Positions 11,151 to 21,200 of a DNA stretch of 64,000 bases are shown piece after piece. The position numbers were made by a program, and so were the translations under genes. How positions within the stretch are numbered: the stretch's first letter is position 1; every line of letters begins with the position of its first letter. The notes beneath the pieces were generated by a model that ran no database searches, was not told the DNA's origin, and saw only the letters and a list, made by a program, of their open reading frames with translations. The DNA is from Branchiostoma floridae. Lineage: Eukaryota; Chordata; Leptocardii; Amphioxiformes; Branchiostomatidae. The stretch lies in NCBI RefSeq assembly GCF_000003815.2, contig NC_049990.1:9002290-9066289 (forward strand). Reading direction: 5' to 3'.

Positions 11151-12112
11151 TACAATGAACCTGTAAATACTGTACATAGCACCTGTCCTCTCTGTCACGA
11201 CCATTAGAAGACTTACATGTAACCCCAGTGAGCTAAAACTTGATCGAGATCACCGTCCTTCCTTATAAAATGTCCTATAACCCCGAGTTACAGGAGGAAT
11301 GTTTTTAAAAAAATAGTACGATTGCACAGTGAAGACATGTGATTTCAGCTTCCTACGTAAAATCAAAGGTGGGATCTTACCCATAGATTCTGGCTCGCGA
11401 TGTTCACACGGCAGGTGTACCTATGACTTGACCTAGCTGCTGGCTCAGGACACGTCATAAACTGTGATCCAAGAGGAAGTTTGAAATGACGGAGCGCTAA
11501 CGACGCGTACTCCGCATGCGCAGGTCAAAGTATACTTTTTTGTTTGGTTTCAATTTGACCTATAGAACACATGACCTTTTGCACAGATTACGGTGACAGT
11601 ATACGTACAAACACAAATTTGGCGAACTAACCGACCGAAGACCGCCTTTTCTTCGTAAATATTCAACGTTACATGTGCTAGAAAGCCACAGAGAGTGTTC
11701 TGGCCAGGATTCAGGACGGTATGTTGATGTAATGGCATCCGCAACTTATAGTAAGCAAACGTAAACATCGCGCTCTTTGCGTCCCGGTAAGGAGGCTACA
11801 CTGAGTCTCAATGAAACGCATGTATCAATTCGGGTACATGAGAAGCTTTCTACGTCACGCGTCCGTCACTTTGTCATCCTATTAAACGTCGTACGCGCTC
11901 CTCCGCCCCCTGTACGACTGAAATAAATACCACGTCACCAAAGGAAAATGCCCACGTCCCACCTTGGTCCCACCCACCATGTGGCTGCGTTTCTTCGTAT
12001 TTTTTTAGCTGTAACTTATTACAACTCAGTATGTATAACGTTATGCCATTCAACACTACGACATGTCAACAATGCAGGACATAGAAAAGAGACAAGAGAG
12101 GCGAGAAGCACC

Positions 12113-12118
12113 TTTATT
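12113..12118 (-). terminator. Probable polyadenylation signal of sulfotransferase B
   Basis: TTTATT on the plus strand reads AATAAA on the minus strand, about 195 bp beyond the stop of sulfotransferase B. Confidence 0.55.
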
Positions 12119-12312
12119 GATAAGAGCCTTGAGTAAGACTTACAAATTAGAACTGTACAATATCTTTATGACAACAGGACACAGAATGTTGTTTTTGTGA
12201 CGTCCAAGCAAACATATGATTAGTGTCACCCATGAAATAGGAACCTGAAAACTCTACCTACTACATCAAAATCGCACGATGACTGGTCTGGGTATCTGTG
12301 CAGTAACAGACA

Positions 12313-15299
12313 CTACTCAAACCGGAAGGTCAGATCTAGCCCCGCCATTTTCTCCTCGTGGATCGTCTCCAGAGTCTTGTTGTCCTCCTGGCTGAACCAG
12401 TTCTTCCAGTCACCAACCTCTCCTGAAGACAAACACAAGGAATTTCTAACATTAAATATCGTGGCTCTACAGCATTTTACCTTTTTTTCTTAGTCTGATT
12501 GTCGTAAGTCAGCTTGTAGGCTACAATATCTAATTACCTGGAAAAATCCACAAATTTGCTCTATTATTTTCTCCCGCCCCCAAAAGAATAGATCAAATAA
12601 GTCGTTTAAATAAACCGACGAGATTGACACAAAGCAGACCTTCCTGAACAATACACTTCATTGGAAAGAAAAGAGACAAATCTAACTTTTGAAACTGACA
12701 GCTAACGTATTTTATGTCAGCTATGCATAACGAAATGTCATTGTCATAATCATAATCAGTACCATTCTGAGAGTTGGTTATGGCTTCACAATAATGAAAA
12801 GTATGGCTTTTGACAGGAATTGAAGACGACAGAAAGTCAAAACTCGCTTTGCTTGCTCGGTGGTTTATTCAGTGCTTGTAGGCTACATTTCAGACGATAT
12901 GTCGCCAAAAGAAAGCAACTCATTGATCCTTAATTAGCTTTTGGCAAAACTCAGAAGGACATGGAACTTGGAAGACAGTCTCAGGTACCTTTGTGGACGA
13001 ACTCCAGCCCACTGCCTTCCGCCTTGCTGAAATAACGCTTCTGCACGATGGGATCGCGGGATTTATTTGTGGCTGGATTCTTCTTCATAGCAGAGAAGGT
13101 ACAGTTCGCCACNNNNNNNNNNNNNNNNNNNNNNNNNNNNNNNNNNNNNNNNNNNNNNNNNNNNNNNNNNNNNNNNNNNNNNNNNNNNNNNNNNNNNNNN
13201 NNNNNNNNNNNNNNTGCCCTGGTTTTTGCGTCCGAGGCGATCTTATAGGACCATAATCTTAGAACTATCAATACATGCCTCCAAGGCAGGCTCTCTGGGG
13301 CCTTTTTTGTCTTTTATTTTGCTCATACTACACTTATGCTGACCAATCCTTTTTTGTACTGGGTCGCTTGTACCGCCGACGCGTACAAAGGCCCAGAGAG
13401 CCTGCTGTGGACGCTACCTCAACACAATCATTTATGCTGAGAAATATAACCATGGTATTGCTTGATTTCATTGTTATGACAAAATTTACTTTTGTGAGTA
13501 CTATTATGGTTGTTTTCTTTATTCAAATTTTGGTCATTTTCTAAAGAATTGCATTTATGGAATGATCGGTTTGTTTGACAATTTTCGTCATCATTTTTGT
13601 CCAACAAGACTGACCCGCTTCATGTCCTCAAACTTGATGAAGAGCATGTTGCCGTCATCCTTGTGCCGCCAGTACTCCGGGATCACGTCCCACCAGAAAC
13701 CGCTGTAAGCTGTGCATCAACAGAAACAATTCACAATCCCATTAATCATATAAATTTTAAAAAAATTAGACGGAATCCTATCATTCCTTCTCCTGACTGG
13801 GCTCACAAGCAAAATGGGAGCTCCCGAATCAAGGCAATGCTCCATATCAAATTAGCAACACCTCACACATGGTAAGTTGATAGTCTCCAAGCAGATCCGG
13901 TACCGCAGATCCTACGGTAGCATAAGATATTATCAAAAGCTTCCAGTGTGGCCAAACACACTCATAGGCCGGCTTCATTCCTCTGACAGCTTTTCATACT
14001 ATTTCATGCTAGAAGATTACAAATTAACAGGTGAAATAACAACTGCAACTCATCTATTTTTCAAGTAATTTCATAGCGAAACTTACAAGATACAATCTGC
14101 ACTCAATTGCCACAATTGCAAAAACATATGTCTGCAGACAAAGTGATCCTCAGTTTATCTTCAATTCCCAGCTTTGAATAGAGGACAATTGTGTTGCCCT
14201 TGCATTATACAAGTAGTACTACGTGAAAGCAAATTTGTACTGATTCTAGAAATAGCAGATCTTGAGAATTATAGCTTGATACTGACCAAGTTCCGGCGTT
14301 ATAAACTCCTTGAAGTTTTCTTCCCAGGTTCCACAAGGAAGATGGTTAACCATCCGCCTTAAGTTGTGCCAAGAAACAACCACATCTTTGACGTTTCTAG
14401 CACAGTAGATGATCTGGTAAGAAATAAACGTGACAAACTTGTAGAAATTGTAACTGATGCTAGATGCTTTTCACTTTTAATTAGCGTGCATGGTCCGGTG
14501 CTTTAATATGATGCACGTCAATTTTAGAATTCAAGGATAGTGACAGCATACAAATGTACAAGGTACAATGGATAAAATCTACTGGTACATAACTACTGTT
14601 CTGTAAGCCTAATATACCCAAATCAAGAGTGTGCCGTATGGAATGAGATGAGGATAAAAAATAACTTGGAATTGTATTGTTGAAGGAAGGTAATAAAAGC
14701 ATAGCCTGGAATCCAGCCGTATTACATTTGCCGAGAGGACAGAAGAGACTCGGGAGCTGTAATACGGCTTGATATCAGGCTAATAAAAGCGCACCTTTCC
14801 TCTCCCGTCCTTGGCTTGCTGAGGTAGCATGTGATAGGGCAGGTGGGTTTTTATCAAGCGGGGGGAGGGGGCCTTCTCAAGTAGTTTCGGTACGGGCTCT
14901 CCAGATCTCACAGTTTCCAGCCATGGAAAACGCTCGCTTAGCGGAACTTTACAGACTTCGCTGATATCATCATCCGCACATACCAGAGAAACGATCTGTT
15001 GTGTCCACGTTGTTCCTGGAGTTAAAGAAAAAGAAGTGATTTTTCTTTTACTTATTTTTTTCTGACAATTTCTCCTTACAATGTCTTGTTACAATTATGC
15101 AGCATGCAGTTGTTAAAAGAAAATAGATAGAGTTGACAAGAAAAGGATTCCTACCCGATTTAAGGTAAGCTGAGACGAAGACGTCGTCATCTCTCACTTC
15201 AAGCGATTCTACCATTTCCATGGCAACGGGGCTGTTGGTAGGGTAGAACCTGACCCCTTTGAAGTAAAACGGCTGGGAAGGCTCGAGCACTTGACTCAT
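12313..15299 (-). CDS. Cytosolic sulfotransferase B (SULT1-like), about 298 aa, one exon interrupted by a sequence gap
   Basis: Coding exons: 15155-15299, 14795-15015, 14287-14413, 13615-13709, the fifth exon starting at 12989 and running into the gap at 13113, and 12313-12422. If the fifth exon has the 199 nt of gene A, the total is 897 nt. The 127- and 95-nt exons match gene A exactly. Seen: AYLKSGTTW loop, KTHLPYHMLP with catalytic His, IIYCARNVKDVVVS, and GEVGDWKNWFSQEDN in an almost unchanged last exon. The first exon has two extra codons and the second lacks four relative to A. A and B are a tandem duplicate pair in the same orientation. The 5' UTR exon reaches 15330; a candidate non-coding first exon has a donor at 16143/16144, similar to gene A's. 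B and gene C are divergent across 2 kb. Confidence 0.9.
13113..13214. other. Assembly gap (about 100 N)
   Basis: A run of N. It removes the 5' part of sulfotransferase B's fifth coding exon (about 75 nt expected by comparison with gene A) and its acceptor site. Confidence 0.99.
13275..13416. mobile_element. TIR MITE, copy 1 of the GCAGGCTC family
   Basis: Inverted ends (GCAGGCTCTCTGGGGCC near 13287-13303; GGCCCAGAGAGCCTGC near 13390-13405). The middle contains 'ttttttgtact gggtcgctt', shared with the copy at 59648-59846. Lies in an intron of sulfotransferase B directly beside the gap. Confidence 0.7.
13878..13990. mobile_element. MITE copy, 'TCTCCAAGCAGATC' family
   Basis: Starts with 'gatagtctccaagcagatc' and has 'ctacggtagcataaga', 'ttatcaaaagctt' and 'ggccggctt' blocks. 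The same blocks appear inverted or partial at 21063-21150, 53090-53160 and in the foldback at 57384-57500. Confidence 0.6.
14702..14782. mobile_element. 81-bp foldback MITE with TAGCCTGG ends
   Basis: Positions 14702-14725 and 14759-14782 are inverted copies of 24 bp with 3 mismatches (TAGCCTGGAATCCAGCC... and ...GGCTTGATATCAGGCTA). Intronic in sulfotransferase B. Confidence 0.7.
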
Positions 15300-15394
15300 C
15301 GTGTTCTCGCGTTCAGTCTTTCAGGCGTCACTGAAAAGGTAACTAGTGAGTTAGATAGGTTGGGAGGAAGAGATTGATATTTACGACGGCGGTT

Positions 15395-15445
15395 CAATGA
15401 ATGAAGACATTTATTGTACGTTTATGCTCTCTAACAAGCTAAGTA
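15395..15445 (-). mobile_element. Retroelement 3' end fragment
   Basis: The 'tttattgtac' and 'caagctaagta' blocks match those at 6735 and 27807. Confidence 0.45.
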
Positions 15446-15781
15446 TAGGTCAAGGTGAATAGAATGCAGTTCCTAATGATTTTTAAGTACAAATTGTGTA
15501 AGGATGTGATATAAAACTTTAGTCCCACCTGAAAGTGAAGGCCGAACCTCTGCTTGAACAGTAGAATCAAACAGGTTTTGTGGTTCGGGATATGGACAGA
15601 TGTAGGCGGGGCGGAGGGGCGGAGAGGGGTTGGGGGGGGGGGGTTGGGTTAGGACAGTGCAATAGAATTCGATATGACCCAGGAATTGTACAATATTAGT
15701 TATAATTATAGCATACTTTATTATAGCTTTTCTGAAATCGTAACAGTTTAACCACCATGAAAAATGGAGATATTGTTTCTC

Positions 15782-15783
<2 letters not shown>

Positions 15784-15816
<33 letters not shown>

Positions 15817-15819
15817 GTT
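15784..15819. repeat. GT dinucleotide microsatellite
   Basis: About 17 GT units with one GC interruption, upstream of sulfotransferase B. A G-rich tract lies just before, at 15600-15645. Confidence 0.95.
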
Positions 15820-16465
15820 AGCCTGCCAATTCTTCATTGGAAATCATGACGTGTACGTTGAACTGTGTAATACACATGATGGTGTGTTATATACTGAAGG
15901 GCGGTTATAACGTCTATATATAGATACGGATATATTTATACAATACTTAGTTTAGCAGTTAATGATTGCCAATGAGCCTGTGTTTTTAGCAAACAGAGGT
16001 TAAACGCACGATTTTTCCACTAAAACGTAAAAAGGATTAAGATCTTTCTACAAACGTACTGGGGTACCCGGGTACTTACTAAGTTACATGTACGTTGATT
16101 ACGGCCCAGCACTTGTTGGGTTATACATGTATACATATCTTACCCACAAGTTCGCACACAAATCCAGTGATCGCTTTTGACGAAGAAATTGCATAGTCAC
16201 AATGACAGTCACGGAAGTGTACTATACTGATTCGCCTGAACCTTGAACTTCGAACTTAAAAAAAACATTTCACCTTAAAAGCGGTGATACATTGGGCGAA
16301 GCCGCGTGAGGGAAGTAAGACGTAATACATAAACGTACCCACTGGTCAGGCCTGGACAAGTGTGACACCGGCGTGAGTGTACTACAGGTGAACTTTGACC
16401 GAGTCAGGTAGGGGTCAGTTGGTATGATTGTCTTCACCAAGAAGGCTAATTATGCAAACGGTGAG

Positions 16466-16696
16466 CCAGGGATCAGACGGTCTGTATGTAGGTCAACAGC
16501 ATGTAACTCGAGAAGTTGTGGATGGATCTTGGCGATATTTGATAGGTATGTAGCGGTTGTAGAATGTTCGAAAATGGTTTACCTGGTGCTTTTCTCGGTA
16601 CTGCAGCGGGTTTTGTATTTTTGTCCACAGACAAATGCACTTATTGTGAAAATGCATTTTCTGAGTGACGATTAAAGTGCGTTTGTCTGTGGACAA
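16466..16696. repeat. CCTCCATGAAA-family fragment ending in a hairpin
   Basis: 16466-16620 shares the 'actcgagaag...tggatggatctt' and 'tactgcagc' blocks with the copies at 2290 and 30385. 16621-16642 and 16675-16696 are inverted copies (21 of 22 match) with a 32-nt loop. Lies in the divergent intergenic region between sulfotransferases B and C. Confidence 0.55.
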
Positions 16697-17297
16697 CGTA
16701 AGAACAGACGTTGTGTATGGATCTCCATGATATTAACCTCGTATGAAATGACTGGTTCCTCCCTTGGCAGTCCCTGTACTCGCGTGAAACTATGATGGGT
16801 AGTCTCTCATTTTCGCAAGATGAAAGAATTGTGTATGTAACGTTATAAGGTACACATCTAAATAGGAAAAAAGAAATAGACACAAAACTACATCCAGGCA
16901 ATTTTTAAGGCATATAATTTCAAAAAGTACTGACGTCATCAGCCGTACTAAGTTGTTGGTTGGCTGATGACGGAAGGATTAAAAAGAAAGAACGCAGGAC
17001 AATAGGCCAACAAGAATGTTTTCCATTGGAAACATAACTTGGGGATATGAGAATTTGCGCAAAATAAAAACTGGATCAAAGCTCAACGGTTATTTGAAAA
17101 TAAGAAATAAATTGGCAGCCGAAGTAACATTTTCACCTTTAATACCCACTAAATCAGATCTCGCATTCTGGAGAAATTTCCAGCTTTTGTAATGGGCAGG
17201 TGGCATAAAGGCTAAGCCGACGTCTTTCGTACATCTGGTAATCAGGTTTGGGTCACACAAGGCCAAGGGTCAGTGGGTCAAACCGCACATTGTCATC

Positions 17298-20200
17298 ATG
17301 TCGTCAGGCGCGGACCAACAATCTTCTGACGGGTATTTCACACATAAAGGGATATTATTCAATAGCAAAGTGAACGTAGAGTCGTTGAAAAATATCGAGA
17401 ATTTAGCTGTTAAAGAGGACGATGTTTTTGTGGCCACGTATCCAAGATCAGGTAGGTGTGAACTTCTTCGCGGAACTCAGGTCTCGATCTCGTTGGTAAG
17501 ACTTGAAGTGAAATACGGCTATGATATTTCACCTTGAACACCTTAATCGGATTCGTTTCCTTTTTGAAGTGGCTGTTCGTTGCTGACATGCAAAATGTGC
17601 AATGACTATGACTTCCTGTCGACCTTTGACCTCAAAACCTGATTGCCCTGAGTGAAACATTTTCATGTTTATAAAAAACACCATGGCGATGTGTACTTGT
17701 CGTACACATACAAATAAGCATGTCAAAGCATGTGTGAGTCAAAGGTGGATCTGTGATATTGACTTCTATTATTAAACAATTGAGTGCTATGATAATTTTG
17801 GAAGTTTAGGTTATGTAATGTTAATCTTAACATATTATACTATGAAAGTTAATTGAAATTACTGCAATAATCTTACTCAATGTAATAATGAATCTTTCCA
17901 ACATTAGATAATATTTCTTATTTCGAATCAAATTCAAAACTTAACTAGGCACCACGTGGACAGAAGAGATCTTGTGTCTTATCTACAATGGAGGAGATGT
18001 GGAGAAAGTGAAGACCACTCCGATCTACACCCGCATCCCTTACCTGGAGTATCAGTACTTTCCAGAGGGCCAGACAGAGTATGACAGGTTCTTAGAGCTT
18101 CCCTCCCCACGTCTGGGGAAAACTCACCTCCCATACAACATGCTTCCCAGGCAGCTACAAGAAGGGAGGGGAAAGGTGGGGAAACTCGGAAAATTGCTTC
18201 TGAAATTTACTGTATAATATTCGTTCATTTTTGCTTGGACTTAATTTCGCAGTTGGAGTTGAAAGAACCTTTTGCAGACAGTCTGTTGTAAATTTGTGGT
18301 TGAAAGGATTGCATGTTGTACAGCAGAAATACAATAGAAATGTACAGACATGGCATATAAGGTCAGTGTGAAAACTGTGAAAATAAAATCACCATGAACA
18401 TTTTTAGATTGATAGTAAGTTCTTTATCAACAGTTTTCTTTCATAGTAGGAACTTTGTCAAGGCATACAATGTGGTGTTGTGGCAAGAATGCAGTCACCA
18501 GAAAAGACATATGAGTTTACAGTTCTGTACATGACTTCTTCCTGTGATTGTTTCAGTTGATCTGTGTGGCACGGAACCCCAAAGATGTGGCAGTCTCCTA
18601 CTTCTATTTCCACGGGATCAACCGAAGTTTCAGGACACCAGATTCCTGGGACTCCTTCCTCTCTGACTTCATGGCAGGAAATGGTATTTGTTATTGTTTG
18701 TTATTTGTTATTGGGTAGGCTGACTACTCTTTCTTCACAGCCAGGGGCTGAACTGTGAGGAGCTTACAATAGGCGGGACTAAATTGCAAGGGTCTGGAGG
18801 GGCTGCCATTCAGCGCTGACTGAGGTGACCTCAATATGACAGCAATTGCCCCATATGTAGATTTTGGACCACTCACACCGGAAAGGGCCCCTACTCTTTT
18901 CAATAAGTGCGGTGGGTTCTTGAACATGCTCGAGGTGTGGCTTCTCTCTAACACCTCCATGCAACTACCTATCCGAGGGATGGCTCCAACTGAAGCTAGG
19001 TACTTATTTTCACATGAGTGAAGTCTCGATAAGTGCCTTTCCCAAGATTGGTGGCACATAAAAGGATTCGAAACCAGAACCTCTGGGTTATGAATTGAAC
19101 ACCCTGCTGATTGCGCCACACAACCCAGCGTATTAATGCCTAAGTGTCTTTTTCTTTAGGGACATTTTTCTTAGGAATGTCTCCTCCTTTATTAGCTTGT
19201 AACATTACAAAGAGAGGCAGACAAATGTTCATGTATTCAACTATCCTTGCAAAGCATGATTTTAATTAAACGTATACAAGTTTTATGCATCATATACATG
19301 TATGAAAAAATTCTCTAAATTCTTCTTAGGGATAAAAAATTACAACTGTAACAAGTCATATCATGTTTTTTTCCTATGACAGTTGTTGGTGGGTCTATTT
19401 TCAACCATGTCCTTGGATACTGGGCTCATCGAAGCAACCCTAGTTTACTTTTCATCAAATATGAAGACATGCAAAAGGTATGACATTATTGCTCTTTGAA
19501 TATCTAGGACAATGTGAAAACCCGAGCACGATATTTTACAACAATACAGTGCAAGTATAGGCCACAGCTAGAATATCTGCATGTATGTGATTGTATATTT
19601 TTCATTGACTATATTACCACTTATTAGATACACTAGCTGATGTATGTTGCAGATTAACATAAAACAAAACAAAAAATCACACAAATACGTAGTAGGACTT
19701 TCCCTGCATTGATAATCAAACAGTGATCCTAGCTTTACAATCAGTCTTAATTTGTTGTCACAAACACAAAAATTTACTCATATTTTATCTTGCAAAAAAC
19801 AACAACAACAGGACTTACATGGAACTGTTAGGAAATTAGCAGACTTTGTGGGACGGAAGTTGCCATCCACAACGATAGACAAGATAGCGGAGCACTGCTC
19901 GTTTAGGTCCATGAGCAAAAACCCCATGACCAACTACTCCAAACATCCGGAGCAACGCTGTCGCTTCGACACCACCAACTCAGAATTCATCAGGAAAGGT
20001 ATGTGTGACAAAAAGTAGAGTGTCAAGGGAACAACCTAATTAATAAATTTCAACATGCCTATATTCTAAAACTCCTTTGTTGACACCCATAAGGTATGCA
20101 GGTATGGTTAGAGGATGTCTGACCCCTCTAATATGGTGGGGTGTTGAAACGGGTGTCAGAAGACAGAGGTATCAGAACATATAGGGGTGTCGAAATATAG

Positions 20201-20516
20201 GGTGTAGCAACATAGGGGTGTCAGAGCATAGCTAGAGGGGTTGGAATGTATTGATATAACCAACTTTATGTACATTCTGTACTAGTGTGACCTGTTAGCC
20301 ATAGGAATTTCTTATTCACATGTGGTAGAAGTAATGAGATTTGGTACAATATGTAAAATTTTGTTTTGATAGATGTTTTCCCTCTTTCTTCTATATTCAT
20401 CAGGAATCGTGGGGGACTGGAAGAATCACTTCACGGACATCCAAAATGAAGCTTTTAACAAGGTGTTAGAAGAGAAACTGTCTGGTACAGGTTTGGAATA
20501 TGATTTTGACATCTAA
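17298..20516 (+). CDS. Cytosolic sulfotransferase C (SULT1-like), complete, 300 aa
   Basis: Exons 17298-17451, 17949-18175, 18557-18683, 19383-19477, 19812-19998, 20404-20516 sum to 903 nt. Exon sizes 127, 95 and 113 equal those I recall for vertebrate SULT1 genes, and exon 2 (227 nt) corresponds to two vertebrate exons fused. The phosphosulfate loop reads YPRSGTTW (48-55): Arg50 stands where nearly all family members have the catalytic Lys. [10 protein letters not shown] carries His111, [18 protein letters not shown] the 3'-phosphate motif (from 128), [13 protein letters not shown] the C-terminal PAPS motif, and [10 protein letters not shown] fits the dimer motif better than A or B. It is clearly diverged from A and B, so not part of their recent duplication. 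The start at 17298 is the first ATG of the exon. Activity may be altered by the Lys to Arg change; this is inference. Confidence 0.94.
18728..19131 (-). mobile_element. tRNA-derived SINE in intron of sulfotransferase C
   Basis: On the minus strand the element starts near 19131 with a tRNA-like head: box A-like TGGCGCAATCAGCAGG, an anticodon-like CAT loop and box B-like GGTTTCGAATCC (about 19062-19073). The remaining 300 bp is an unrelated body. An open frame of 131 codons runs through it by chance. Confidence 0.6.
20093..20240. repeat. Degenerate short tandem repeat ('ataggggtgtc')
   Basis: 'ggtgtc' plus 'agaacata/agggg' recur at irregular 18-25 bp spacing in the last intron of sulfotransferase C. 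Confidence 0.55.
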
Positions 20517-21062
20517 TTCTCCAGATGCTGTCGTCGCCATGTTGGTGGGTTGAATGAGAATGGATCCAAGATGGCTGCCAGTCATTCCAAACACACAAAT
20601 CATTCTAAAAGGGAATTTTCCATAGTCTGATATTTTTATGTATGTATGTAGAGGTAAAATATTCCAGTTGAGGTAGAGAGAAATTAACAATATAATGGGG
20701 TAGGGAATTTCCTGAGTAGCTTTAGTATCACAAGTATGAGATCTAAGTTGTGTAAAGGTCTGTTTGTAAGGTCTGTTTGTAATTGATGTGCAATTCAGCC
20801 CATGGCTGCCATGTATCTACAGATAAACTATGCAACCATTGATTTTTTCATAACCCTAGCTTTTCCCATTCAGTTAGTGATCAGTGAGGTAAGCTTGTCA
20901 GCTTCTCATCAATTGGGGAGGAGAATTGCTATTCCAGCCATACTCATGTTACCTCACAGTAGCCTTGAAGGCCTTCGGGTATTGTTTTGTCCTCATCAGT
21001 GAGTCATGTGAAAACAAATAGTTTTCAGCTCATGACTCTCACATATCTCTAAGCTTTGGCCA

Positions 21063-21150
21063 ATGAAACTCCTCTGCCGGCTAAACGCCTTCCCAAGCTT
21101 CTGATACTATCTTATGCCGCCGCAAGATCTGCTTGGAGATTATCTCTAGT
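21063..21150. mobile_element. MITE fragment, 'TCTCCAAGCAGATC' family
   Basis: Contains 'gatactatcttatgccgccg' and 'agatctgcttggagatta', the reverse complement of the block at 13878. Lies 50 bp downstream of the D8C gene stop. Confidence 0.6.
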
Positions 21151-21200
21151 CCAAAAAGATGGCGTATGCCAAATTGCGTTACTAATTTCAACTAAAAACT

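Noticed and set aside
18724-19119. 131-codon minus-strand open frame
   Set aside because: Coincides with a SINE body inside a sulfotransferase intron; no domain or splice support.
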